From Lichina pygmaea (lineage: Eukaryota; Ascomycota; Lichinomycetes; Lichinales; Lichinaceae): a stretch of 64,000 nt of DNA. The notes under the pieces were generated by a model. It was not told the origin of the DNA. It was given only the letters and a program-made list of their open reading frames with translations, and did not search any database. The first letter of the stretch is position 1. Every line of letters begins with the position of its first letter. The DNA is taken from contig OY730175.1 in the NCBI GenBank assembly GCA_963422465.1, positions 2,914,001 through 2,978,000 on the forward strand, read 5' to 3'. Shown here piece by piece: positions 46,863-58,163 of this stretch. The translations under genes were made by a program, and so were the position numbers.

Positions 46863-48699
46863 TACCCCCCTTCGCGGCCCACCCCCCTTCACGGCCCACC
46901 TCCTAAGCGATAAATCTGCACGACTCTTGCATCAACAACGCGTCGCAGCACCTCCCACAATCAAGTATCCAGACTTCTAAGTGGCTTAATTGATTCATCA
47001 TGCCTTCGTACACGACCGAGGACCTCCAGAACGCGCTGGAAGCTATCTCCGATGGAATGCCAATCTGTACCACTGCAAAAACCTGGGTTATCCCCCCTAC
47101 CACCCTCCGTGCCCGATCACATGGGTGAAACGTACGACCAGTCTTCAACCAGAGTCGCCAAAGACTCTCCCCAGACCAGGAATCCAGTCTGCGAGACTGG
47201 GTCCTCCTCCGAGCCTCGCTAGGCTTTGCACCCCGGCATCAACAGCTTGCTCATTTCGCCGAGAAACTGCTTAAAGCTGGAGGGGATGATAAACCTCTGG
47301 GGAAGCATTGGATTGAGAACTTTTTGCGACGGAACCCAGAGGTTAAGTCCCTGAAAGCAGTTCCACTTGATCAGATTAGAAAGAATGGTGCCTCAGAGGC
47401 TAATATAAAGCTATTCTTTGATATGATAGCAGATCCAAAGATCTTGAGTATTGCACTACAATTCCGGTACAATATGGATGAGACAGGCCTTATGGAAGGC
47501 ACGTCCTACTCTGGGAAGATCTTGACAGGGCGGGAGAAGAAGACTGAGTGTCTGAGTACTCCTGCGTGTCGTACATGGACTACAATTGTCGAGTGCATCA
47601 ATGCCACCGGGCAGTGCATTGATCCCCTTGTTATTTTCAAGGGGAAATCTGTACAGAAGCAATGGTTTCCGGATGATCGGTCAGGGATGCTGGGGTGGCA
47701 CTTCGAGGCACAGGATAACGGCTTCATTGACTGCAGTATTGCTCAGGGGTGGCTGGAAAACTGCTTCATCCCCCAATCTGGGGCAGGTCCTGGCAAAGAA
47801 ACACGACTGCTTGTTCTAGATGGACATATTAGCCATGAGACCGATGAATTCCAGTACACCTGCTACTACAACAACATCCACCTGCTGTACCTGCCAGCCC
47901 ACGCCTCCCACGTCCTCCAGCCTCTTGATGTTGGTGTGTTTTCAAGTCTGAAGCAGGCGTACCGGATGTTCCTTGATGATTTCATTAAAAGATCAGCCGC
48001 CAGAGCTATTGGGAAGCCCATGTTCCTAATTCTGTACCAGAAGGCACGGAAGAAGGCTTTCAGCAGCTCAAATATTGTTGCTGGGTGGCGACATACCGGG
48101 TTATGGCCACAAAGCTGTCGGAAGGCATTGCAGAACAGATTTGTTGTTGCGGAGGATCCACCACAGCCAGCAGAAGCCCAGGCACGTCCTAGGACCCCGC
48201 AAATAGAACCCGAGCATCCTGAGAACACATCCCAAGTATCACAGCCAGTGTTCCTAACTCCAAAAGGGCATGGTCAACTCCGAGAGTCCATGGAGAAAAT
48301 TGGCACAAGAGACCCCTCAACCAGAGCTCTCTTTCGGTCGGTTGGGAAGTGCCTGGACCACCAAAACCACAAGATTGAGCTGCAGCAACATCAGATTGAC
48401 TATCTGGAACTTGAGATCGAAACATTACGCCCACCGAAGCGCCAGAAAATCCACCCCAACCCAAACGATCGCTTTGTCAAGATTCCGGCACTTGAGGCCA
48501 CCAGGAAGCGGTATCAGACTGTAAATCCGGTCGACTCGGTAGCCAGGCAGAATCAGGAGGTTGAGTTTGATCATATGTGCTTGCAGTATCTGCTCTAGAC
48601 AATTAAGGACTGTGTCAGCCCAAAATCCGTACAAAAGTTGATGTCGTAAAAATTGTCGCTAAGGGGGTCCGTGAAGGGGGGTGGACCGCGAAGGGGGGT
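46863..48699 (+). mobile_element. Fot1/pogo-type DNA transposon
   Basis: About 1.84 kb bounded by inverted repeats of some 45-50 bases: ACCCCCCTTCGCGG...CCACCCCCCTTCACGG at 46864-46913 and its complement at about 48650-48699. The ends are internally repetitive (CCCCCCTTCRCGG twice). The target is a TA; the left flank keeps TA and the right flank has one changed or extra base. It lies in ORF1 of a LINE. Confidence 0.88.
47000..48598 (+). pseudogene. pogo/Fot1 transposase (DDE_1)
   Basis: A 532-codon frame from the ATG at 47000 (MPSYTTEDLQNALEAI), typical of Fot1-like transposases. The N-terminal helix-turn-helix (about 1-45) is followed by a CENP-B-type DNA-binding domain (QRLSPDQESSLRDWV to KHWIENFLRRNP, about 60-115) and the catalytic DDE_1 domain. 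The triad is Asp160 (YNMDETGL), Asp274 (LVLDGHISH) and Asp310 (LQPLDVGVF), a DD35D spacing. A C-terminal coiled coil (HQNHKIELQQHQIDYLELEIETL) follows. One in-frame TGA at 47126 lies at codon 43, right after the first helix-turn-helix; the rest, 490 codons, is open. The element looks recently disabled. Confidence 0.9.
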
Positions 48700-49499
48700 C
48701 AGACTTTATCAAACACTGTTCGACCTGGTGCACTGCGTCAAGGATGTCTTTCGGAGTCAGGTCAGTTGCGGGTACGTGGTGGTCGCGTGTCGGGGGGGAC
48801 GCGGTGGTCGACGTGTCCAGTTGGCGCGCGCCGTCAAGTCTCCGGGGTGTTGCCCTCAGATGGCTGGCCACCTCCTTCAGCAGTCCCCAGTTCACCTGGG
48901 TCTCATCGGCATTTGGGCTGGCTGCTTCTATAAGTTGCTGCAGCTTCTGGTGGAGAGCTTGTGCCTCCTCTACAAAGCTGGTGGGTGTCGACATTTTTTC
49001 TACTACGAGAGGTAGTTGTAAGGTTAGTATAATATATGGGAGTGACGACTATGTTCTTGACATGCGCAACAAAACCCCTCTCTTTGGGAGAAGGCTGTGA
49101 GTGCAGGAGTACTGCTGTCAGCCCCAGAGAGGTACTCCATAGCAAGGTTGTCGTTTGAGCATGCCAGTCACTGGAAGTCTCCCGGCAGTTGTGGAGTAGG
49201 GCTCATAGCTGCAGGTATCTCTAGCAATAGCAGAGAAGTACAACTTGCAAGAGTCAGCCGACTAGATGCTATATGCCCTGTCTCATGTCTTATCGTCCCC
49301 CCTGGTCCTTGCCACAGATTTGTATCCCAAACAGCATCTCATACACACACTCATAAATGGGGGTGGGAGAAAGAGGAAGATTTGCAACGCAGAAAACTAT
49401 CATACATTCCGCTAACAACTCGAAGTGGATACAATCCACACCCATCGTACACGCTTTCTCCCTCTGCGTCTCCCCGTGTGTCTTCTCGATCGTTCAATC

Positions 49500-50387
49500 T
49501 TATCGCATGACTTTATCAAAATGTACACCTTTGAAATAACCGCCGTTCATCGTGTTGCGTACATTTCGCTTGAACGTTTCGCGGTTCGCTCGGAGATCAT
49601 CTGATGCTTCCTTGTTCAACGGATCCGACGCGTTGGGTTCGAGGAAGAGGAACTAAGCCATCGACAGCGGTTAGCAGCCCGTGTCGTCAGGAGCATATGT
49701 CGGGGCTAAGACGTGCGCGGCAACTAGAAGGCCGCTATCCTCCCCAAAGGACATGAAAGGCTTGAGCGGATATTCAAAGGGAAGCCGGATATTCACCTGT
49801 ATGCCAACAATAACGGCGTTCAGGTTCAAGACCGGCTTCCAGTCCTCACGCAGGATGTTCAGGCAGACGTTCCCGTCGAGGTCGATGTTCGGGTGATAGA
49901 TCTTCTTCTTGCACTTGACCTTAGGTGGTTCGTGCGGGAAGTTCTGGTTGATCTTGAAGTCGAACCTGAACCGGCCGCCCTTGTAGATGCCCTCGTCTGG
50001 TTCGATTGTCAAAGTGAAATTGAGAATGTCGTCCGGGTCCGGCATCTCGATCTTCATCGTTGACGAGAGTGATAGCTCAGATAGGTCTAAGCCGAGCCGT
50101 CGAAGTCGGTCAGATGCGAACTCGGCGATACAAACTGGGCGACTTTGGCAGCTAGACACACCTTTCTGCACCCGTAATTGCGCCGCCGTGACCTTCTTCT
50201 TCTTCTTTCCGCCGGTGACAGCGCCTTCAGCGGTGGCGGCCGCCTGCTGCTCCTTTTTCTGGGGTCGCCGATTAGCAGCGTGTTGCGTGGCAGATACCCT
50301 CTTCCGCCATCGAGGTCCGCTTCTTCAAAAGAAGAGTGCGAAGGGCGGTTTCGTAACTCGACATACCATCGACCATATCTTGAGCAT
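49500..50387 (-). CDS. UBC12: NEDD8-conjugating enzyme Ubc12 (E2), four exons
   Basis: Host gene, read from four exons: 50387-50367, 50258-50162, 50086-49797 and 49652-49500 (186 aa). The introns (108, 75 and 144 bases) have donors GTATGT, GTGTGT and GTGAAT and AG acceptors; all phases agree. The protein receives NEDD8/Rub1 from the Uba3-Ula1 E1 as a thioester and passes it to cullins. The N-terminal MLKIWSM and lysine-rich tail match the Ubc12 E1-docking peptide. The UBC fold holds HPN at 104-106 and the catalytic Cys114 in [15 protein letters not shown]. The C-terminus reads FLFLEPN, then [17 protein letters not shown]. Length is close to the 183 aa of human UBE2M. The start is chosen because the docking peptide begins there. 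Nothing suggests damage. It stands between two transposon blocks, with a LINE less than 0.5 kb beyond its stop. Confidence 0.95.
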
Positions 50388-51261
50388 GGCGGGAAGAGGT
50401 GAGTGACGGCGTTGTTGGTGGTAGGAAGATGTGAGCACGAGAAGCCACGAACTCTGCAGGTCAGGAGCCCGACTTCGCAGGCGGCTGCCTAACTATGGGG
50501 TTCTCAGATGGCGACGCAACGCTAGATCCACTATCTCTACGTACGTACTAAGACGTGCTATTCTATCGTAGCAGTACCCAGGTACCGTACCGCCCGAACA
50601 TTCTCCGCTGACTGGATTGCAGGCGAAAGAGGAAAGTGCCTGAACTGTCGTACCCAGTATGGACACTGATTGACGGTGGAGTAAACTGACCAACCACTCC
50701 ACGTATCCATTGCATTGTACGTATCGTACCTTGTCGCCCACAACAATACTGACAAATCATGGGTGTCTTCCTTTTGGCTGGTTGTATAGTTATTCAACAC
50801 ATTCAGGCCGCCGAGACTTTTTCCTCCAATTGCCATGATGGAATGATACTTCTCCACTACAGAGCAGATACAATTGCTTGCTGTGCTCCAGTTGGCCATT
50901 TGTACAGTCATGCCATGACATGATCAGGTTGTGATCCTGTGACCTCCACATGATGCCTAGGCTCCACGTGACCCCTGGCCCTCCATATAGCTTGCTAGGT
51001 AGCTCTTAGCTAGCTTATCATCTATCTACACACACTGAGATACTTCCACTGTGCTCTTGTAGGTCTTCCACTACATATAGTAGCAACACTTCTTGACAAG
51101 ATGTCCAGGATCTGTTCCACAGATCAGAACCACCACAAGACAACCTAGTTGTTGAAGCACTGCCAGAACAACAGTCTCACCACTATGCACTACCCAGACT
51201 CAGTCCAACCACTCTCTCACCACTGCCAGTGATAACTACCACTGCATCTTATAGCTAATAT
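50388..51261. other. Intergenic region upstream of UBC12
   Basis: No gene is supported here. The first 140 bases should hold the UBC12 promoter. A CTACGTACGTACT motif at 50536-50548 matches the ACGT-type microsatellites further right. From about 50930 the sequence (CCACGTGACC, TCCATATAGCTTGC, short CACTGCCAG repeats) has the feel of a decayed LTR, but no ends or coding can be shown. Confidence 0.5.
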
Positions 51262-51434
51262 GTCGCGCGCTGCCGTACGGAGTAGGCTAGAGCGGAACTG
51301 AGGCAAAAGACTACTATGTCTGGGCTTAGTGCCCAACATCTCTGTACTAGCGATAGATAAGTGCGGCTGCACCCGCCTGCTTAGTCAGGTGACAAGGCTG
51401 ACTAAGCGCCCGGTCGGGCAACTAGCTCCTGACA
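51262..51434. repeat. Single LTR of the 39159 miniature family
   Basis: A 173-base copy of the repeat found at 39159 and 39600, starting TGTCGCGCGC and ending CTCCTGACA. It is G+C richer than the other two (CGTACGG, AGCGGAAC), consistent with fewer C to T changes. No matching 5-base flanks are seen (TAATA on the left, GTCAG on the right). It cuts the copia gag on its right. Confidence 0.75.
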
Positions 51435-54400
51435 GTCAGCCTCTTACTCTGTTCCATCTTCTCACAGATTGTACGACTGATTTCCTTATCTGCAATCCAG
51501 TTGCGACCTCTTTTTGACTCCACAAGGTAAGGGCAATCTGCAAAACAGTGCATCTTACCACACAAGCACTCTGTCCTGCAGTCCTGGTTCCCACACTTTG
51601 TGGAGCTGTTTGTACAATCAGTCAGTGGGATGTCTAGCTTCTCAGATTGCTTTTCAGACAGTGTGCCAGGTGGGCTGGCTGCCTGATCCTGAAATAATGC
51701 CAAAAAAGCTCTATACCCCGCAGTCTGCGATGTAGAGTCTTCTCACAGATGTGTATGAAACTTGTTGATCACCTCCCTCAGGGAAGAGTATTCCTTGGCA
51801 TGTCGAAGATGGTGTGCCCAGTACGTGTGGAAGCGGGGATCTGCGTCCTGTAGACTTCGTACAAAGTTCTTGACTGCCCTGTTGCCCTGAACATCAGGCA
51901 GCCCAAGATCCATGGTGTCTCTGTATGTAGTCTTCCAGCTATGCAGCCACATCTCAAGGTTCTTGCTTCTTGGTGCCTTCTTCAGCTTCTGGTACTTTAT
52001 GATGATTGTCTACTCCTGTGTCTTGTCTGTAGGTGTGAATTGTGTCTGTAGCTCAACAAGTACATTGTGCGTACCCTCGCAATTCTGGACATACAAGATA
52101 ATAGCTGGTGACAATGATCTGATGATCTCCGCCAAGTGTCACGGTTCTGGCCCAGTTGCATATCTGGCACAAGTCACGCACCTTGCCGGGAAGTTCCATC
52201 TGCACTGTTGCCTGTTTGCTCCGCCGTTGCCTGATCCCCTGCCTATAAGAACTTCTCCTGCTCCCCCAGCTTCTTCTCTTCTTTTCTCTTTTTCTTCCTT
52301 CCTCGTCTTTCGTCTTGTACATCGATCCAAGTCTCAAGTCTCAAGCCAAGTCAGGTCAAGGTTACCGAATCAGTTAGGCTCGAGTTCTGCTCTGCCATTG
52401 CCTCGTCACACTACGAAAGACCTACCCAACCATAACACACTTCACCAAGCCACGTTCACGTCCTTGTCATGTCTCAACAACCAGACCAAGCTATGCCAGT
52501 TGCTGGAAATGACGAGTTCCTTCGCAACATGTTTGCAGAGTTCATGCGAATTCAAGCTACCAACACCACTCCCAAGTCCAAGTCTGAACGCACTGCTGAC
52601 CCAGAGATCTTCAGTGGCGATGGCGGAAACACGGAAATCACGCATGAGAAGCTTGAGAGCTTCATCACGTCACTGTCACTCAAGATGACGCTCAACGCTG
52701 ACCGGTACCCCACGGAAACATCGCAGATTGCGTACGTCTTTTCACGCACGACTGGCACTGCGCAGTCCTACATCTCAGCTAAGATCACGGCTGGCCAGTA
52801 CATTGACTGGCACGACATTGTCCAAGATCTCCGGAACGCCTTCTCCGACCCAGACCCAGAGTTCCTAGCTCAGAGGAAGCTCATCAACTTGCGTCAGGCC
52901 AACCGTTCCTTTGCTGAGTTCTTCACAGAGTTCAATCGGTATGCTCCACGCACAGGCTTCAACAACAAGGCCTTGAAGTGCCATCTTCGATGCGCTGTCT
53001 CTGAAGAGCTTGCCAAGCAGCTTGTCAGCATCAACCTCAAGGACATCAGCTATCAGAAGCTTGTTGAGGAATGCCAGCTGCAGGACAACCAGTTGCGTGC
53101 CACTTCTGCCAACTCTCGCCGTCCACGTCAAACACCTCCCACCCAAGCCTCAGTTCCACGGTCAGGAGCTTCAGTTCTGCGTCCAGGGTTCATCAAGCCA
53201 GCCTTCACGCCACAGCCACCAAGTCCTACCATGGATCTCAGCCGCTCTAAGCTGACGCCAGAAGAGCGAGAACATCGCCGAAGCAAAGGCCTCTGCTTCT
53301 ACTGTGGGAACCAGGGTCACGTCTCAACCTTCTGTCCAGTGAAAAGCATGCCTGTTGTTGCCACCACCACGACCACCACCAAGTCTGCCACTGTTGAGAC
53401 TACTCCAGAGTCGGAAAACGAGTAGTTCTTGGTCATCGTCGCGCCCAAGGACATGAAAAGGATCTCCATGTTGGCTATCTGTCTCCAGACCAGCGATTGG
53501 ACAGCAAGTGCTTGTTTCTTCCTTGTATCCTAGATGGGAAATTCAAGTGCAATGCTCTTATTGACTCTGGCTGTTCAGCATTTGGCTGCATTGGTGCTTC
53601 CTTTGCGCAATCTCTTCACCAAGAACCTCTCCCCTACCCACGCACATTACGATCGTTCGATGGCAAGACGTCACAAACCACGCATCTCGCCAAGACAATC
53701 ATGACCACGGCACATGGCGTGCACCAGGAGGAAGCCTCTCTCTTTGTGTCTCCTGGTCTTCACTATGATGTGATTCTGGGGATGCCATGGCTCCAGAAGC
53801 ACGGGCCACACATTGATTGGACAAACACCTCAATCATGTTCAAGTCAGATCACTGCCGATCCGCATGCCTCAAGTCAAACAATGGCTATCCAATCTCTTT
53901 GGATCTTGAAGCCAAGACATCTGCTGGAAAGCCTCAGGATCCCAAGCCCCTTTCTGCCACGCCAATCCCCATCAATGCTGCCGCATTTTCTCTCCTTGCT
54001 GCCAAGCCAGATCACCAGGTGTTCAGTGTTTCTCTGAGAGACATTGAGCAGGCGTTGAAGCCAAAGAAGCGTGTGGATCCTGCCACACTTCTCCCTGCTC
54101 AGTACCACAAGTTCCTGGACGTCTTCAGCAAGGATGACGCTGACAAGCTTCCTCCTCTACGCCCAGGAGTTGACCACAAGATCAAGATGGAACCAGGAAC
54201 CCAGGCACCCTCTGGACCTCTGTACAGCATGAGCAGAGAAGAACTTGAAGTTCTCAAGAAGTACCTGACAGAGAACCTGAACAAGGGCTTCATTCGAGCA
54301 TCTTCATCACCTGCTGCTGCACCAGTCCTCTTTGTCAAGAAGCCAGAAGGTGGATTGCGTTTCTGTGTAGACTACAGAGCACTCAACGCCATCACCATCA

Positions 54401-57400
54401 AGAACCGTTACCTCCTACCACTGATCCGGGAGACGTTGGACCAGCTTTGCAAAGCTGTGTGGTACACCAAGCTTGACATTGTTGGTGCCTTCAACCGTAT
54501 CCGGATGAAGGAAGGTGAAGAATGGAAGACTGCGTTCCGCACACGCTCAGGCCTCTACGAATACCTTGTCATGCCCTTTGGTCTTGCCAATACTCCAAGC
54601 ACGTTCCAGAACTACATCAATGATGTTTTGGGACCTGACATCCTTGACGTCTTTGGCACTGCCTATGTGGATGACATCCTTGTCTACAGTCAGACACTCA
54701 AGGAACACCGGAAGCACGTCAAGCTTGTTCTCAGTCGACTACGAGACGCAAGCCTGCAAGTTGACATCTCCAAGTGTGACTTTAAAGTACATCAAGTCAA
54801 GTACCTTGGCCTCATCATTCAGTCTGCCACTGAAGATGGCCGACCCGGATCTGTGAGCATGGACCCAGCCAAGACCGACGCCATCAAGGAGTGGAATCCT
54901 CCTGCCAGTCTCAAGGAAGTGCAGAGCTTCATTGCCTTTGCAAACTTCTACCGCCGGTTCATCAAAGACTTTGCCAAGCTTGCATCCCCGCTCACAGCTC
55001 TGACCAAGAAGAATGTTGCCTTCAAGTGGGAAACCCCAGAGCAGCGCTTGTTCGAAAGCATCAAGAAGGTGTTCAGCACTGCACCCATCCTGCAGCACTT
55101 TGATCCGGAGAAGGAGTGTGTTGTTGAGACTGACGCTTCTGACTACGTCTCTGGTGCTGTCCTGTCACAGCCAGATCATGAAGCAGTTCTACGCCCTGTT
55201 GCCTTCTTGTCACGCCGCCACCTGCCGGCAGAATGCAACTACGAGATCTACGACAAAGAGTTGCTGGCAATTGTCCGTGCCTTTGAAGAATGGCGAGCAG
55301 AGCTTGAAGGATCTCCAGAACCTGTCAAAGTGATCTCTGATCACAAGAACTTGGAGTACTTCATGTCGTCAAAGCGCCTTTCCCACCGTCAAGCCCGTTG
55401 GAGCGAGTTCTTGTCACGCTTCAATTTCAAGATCAGCTACCGTCCAGGCAGTCAGTGCAAGGCCGACGCCCTCACTCGACGTTCCCAAGACCTCCCGTCA
55501 GACAGTGATCCCCGTCAAGACTTCAGGGAGCAAGTCGTCCTCAAGCCCAAGAATCTTGCACATTCAGAGGTTCAAGTCAAGCCCATCCGGATCCTGAGAC
55601 GTTCAGAAACTGCACCAGTTGACACTGAACCTGATGCTACACCTCTTTCAGATGTCATCCAAGCTGCCTATAACAACCTTGCTGAAGGTGATCCAGTGGC
55701 AACAGTGTCACAGATGCTAAGGGATGGTGTCAGGCACAGTCGAGAAGTGTCTCTCTCAGACTGCAGCTTGGAAAATGACTGTCTCTTCTACAAGAACCGA
55801 CTCTGGATCCCTGAGAACGATGAGCTACGCCTACGCCTGTTCCAAGAAGCCCATGACCAAGCAATGGCTGGCCACACTGGGATTGCCAAGACTCACAATC
55901 TTCTGTCTCGTTGGTACTATTGGCCAAAGATGGTGAACATCATACGGCAGTACATCAGGAATTGTCATGTCTGCTCTCGAGCAAAGCCTGCCCGTGATCG
56001 CCAAGGAGAGCTGCTGTCTCTTCCTGTGCCTCAGCAACGTTGGTAGGATCTGGCTATGGATTTTATTACTGACTTGCCCAAGTCAAGAGATACCTGCTTC
56101 CCTGGTGCCAAGCACATCTGGGTCATCACTGACCGTCTCACCAAAGAACGCCACTTTGTGCCATGTGCTGAGATGACAACCTCGCATCTTGTCTGGATGT
56201 TCATCCAGTTTGTTGTCCGTACCCATGGCTTGCCCAGGAGCATTGTCTCAGACAGAGAAGGTCAGTTTGTCAGCTTATTCTGGAAAGCACTCTGTGCCCA
56301 TCTTGATGTCATGCTACGACTATCCTCAGGACACCACCCAGAGACAGATGGTCAGACAGAACGAGAGAATCAGGAGCTTGAACGCTACCTGAGATCCTAT
56401 GTCAACTATCTCCAAGATGACTGGGTCCAATGGCTTCCTCTGGCAGAGTTCACGCAGAACAACTCCCAGTCTGATTCCTCTGGCATGTCACCGTTCTTTG
56501 CCAACAAAGGGTTCCATCCACGGCTCAGCATCACACCCACGAGTGAAGCCTGCAACCAAGATGCTACGGAAATCTCTGGAGAAATGACGCAGATTCTGGA
56601 ACAGTTGCAAGCGGAACTCCGACTATCCCAGGAAGCTCAAGCTCACGCCGCCAATTTGCATCGAGTCCCGTCACCGTCCTATCAAACTGGAGATCTTGTT
56701 TGGCTGAATACCAAGAACATCAGGACACGCCGCCCATGCAAAAAGCTTGACGACAAGTGGATTGGACCATTCAAGGTGTTGAAGACAGTCGGAAGCCGTG
56801 CCTGCCATCTGGAGCTTCCACACACTCTCAAGATCCACCCTGTCTTTCACGTTTCCCTTCTACGTCTGACACCTGCTAATCCTATCCCTGGCCAATCAAA
56901 TGAACACCCTGGCCCTGTCATTGGTCAAGACACAGATGAAGAGTTCCAGGTTGAAGAAATCCTTGACTCCAAGCCAGCAACGTCTCGACAGAAGTTCAAG
57001 TACCTGGTCAAATGGTCCGGATGGCCAATTGAAGATGCCACTGAAGAGCCTATTGAGCATCTTGACAACGCCAAAGACGCTATCTACAACTTCCATGAGA
57101 AATACCCAAGGAAACCACAGCCACGGAACTACGCCCACGAGCGGCCTGAGGCTCACAGGAGTTCGCGATGTGAAGGAGGGGGGTAATGTCACGGTTCTGG
57201 CCCAGTTGCATATCTGGCACAAGTCACGCACCTTGCCGGGAAGTTCCATCTGCACTGTTGCCTGTTTGCTCCGCCGTTGCCTGATCCCCTGCCTATAAGA
57301 ACTTCTCCTGCTCCCCCAGCTTCTTCTCTTCTTTTCTCTTTTTCTTCCTTCCTCGTCTTTCGTCTTGTACATCGATCCAAGTCTCAAGTCTCAAGCCAAG

Positions 57401-58163
57401 TCAGGTCAAGGTTACCGAATCAGTTAGGCTCGAGTTCTGCTCTGCCATTGCCTCGTCACACCAAGTAAGTAGAGATGGCTGTATGCAAGACCTTGTATTC
57501 ATTGTATTCCGCCTTGTACTTCTGGTACATGAACTTGTATGCCTCACGGTCTGTTGCATCAAGATCAATGTACGTCTCTGCATCAGTGTTGATTGCTGAG
57601 AATGCAGGCTCTGCAGGCTTGATCAGCTTCGGACGACTATCCTCAGGGGTCTCGGGGTTGATGTAGTCCTAAATCAGCTTCCCTTTGGCCACCATCTTAA
57701 TGACTGTGTACCACGTATCCCAATCCGCGGTGCCTGTCAGAATAGTGGTGACCTTCGTTGTCGTCATTGGTTGAGACATCTTTGTTGCGTTCCTGGTAGT
57801 CCGTAAGCACAGTAACAGCTGGTTACTGTGATCCTTCTTAGCGGGTAGGAAGCAGCTCCGGGCTCATAACTGTGAACCGGCAACTGGCCGGGGAATGAGT
57901 GTCTTCATTGATCTCTCTCTCTTCTAAAATCTAGGAGCGACGACCAAGAAGGAGAAAACTCTGCACACCGTCACGTGCAGACAAACAATTTAGCTGTCAC
58001 TCAGGGGGGAGGCTGATCTCTGAACCCCTGCAAATCCTCGGGCTATCGACTCCCTGTCGAGTCCCTGGTTGGCACCAATATACAGTGAGAATTCTCTTCT
58101 CTCACGTGAACTCAGCTCTAGGAGCGAGCGAGGACTGGCCTTCTCTCACCCCTCCGGCTGACA
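51435..58163 (-). mobile_element. Ty1/copia fossil (gag and 5' end) split by a gypsy
   Basis: A minus-strand copia fossil. The gag N-terminal part is at about 57466-57780 (MSQPMTTTKVTTILTGTADW; EYIDLDATDREAYKFMY-like region). It continues at 51435-52136 (WKTTYRDTMDLGLPDVQGNRAVKNF; zinc-knuckle area CLCGKMHCFADCPYL). A leader at 57780-58080 ends in a tRNA-type primer site TTGGTGCCAACC (58068-58079 on minus). A short terminal segment 58081-58163 (TGTCAGCC...CACTGTA) may be the 5' LTR, unusually short at about 83 bases. pol and the 3' LTR are missing. It has a few breaks. Confidence 0.7.
52137..57460 (+). mobile_element. Ty3/gypsy chromodomain element, young and nearly whole
   Basis: A plus-strand element of 5324 bases with 274-base LTRs (52137-52410 and 57187-57460) that I read as identical, and target duplication CCAAG (52132-52136 and 57461-57465). 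gag (from 52469, MSQQPDQAMPV, about 318 residues) has a CCHC knuckle (CFYCGNQGHVSTFC). pol (about 53.5-57.19 kb) has protease (ALIDSGCSAFG), RT (YVDDILVY), RNase H (TDASDYVSGAVL), integrase (HHCC region, then DFITDLP and NNSQSD) and a C-terminal chromodomain (FQVEEILDSKPAT to KYLVKWSGWP). It looks nearly whole, with about one break, and is recent. Unlike the three other gypsies it has no antisense gene. It sits in copia gag. Confidence 0.95.

Larger units (their letters stand above)
46648..48994 (-). pseudogene. ORF1 of a second LINE family, split by a pogo transposon
   Basis: Starting at the ATG at 48994 (MSTPTSFVEEAQALHQKL), the frame runs to 48703, is cut by the pogo element, and resumes at 46862 as TLVGPHQGTYAVAAQRG, then REFKTVMVHVKDPGQAADLRW and RRELLEQIRAA. 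The last part resembles the conserved nucleic-acid-binding region of Tad-type ORF1 proteins. Without the transposon the reading is K-S-T-T-L-V-G-P, in frame around a TA target. The gene is truncated at 46648 by the LTR of Y, and zinc knuckles and ORF2 are lost. It is a different family from A-G. Bases 48995-49499 would hold its 5' UTR and the 3' end of UBC12; I see no other feature there. Confidence 0.68.
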
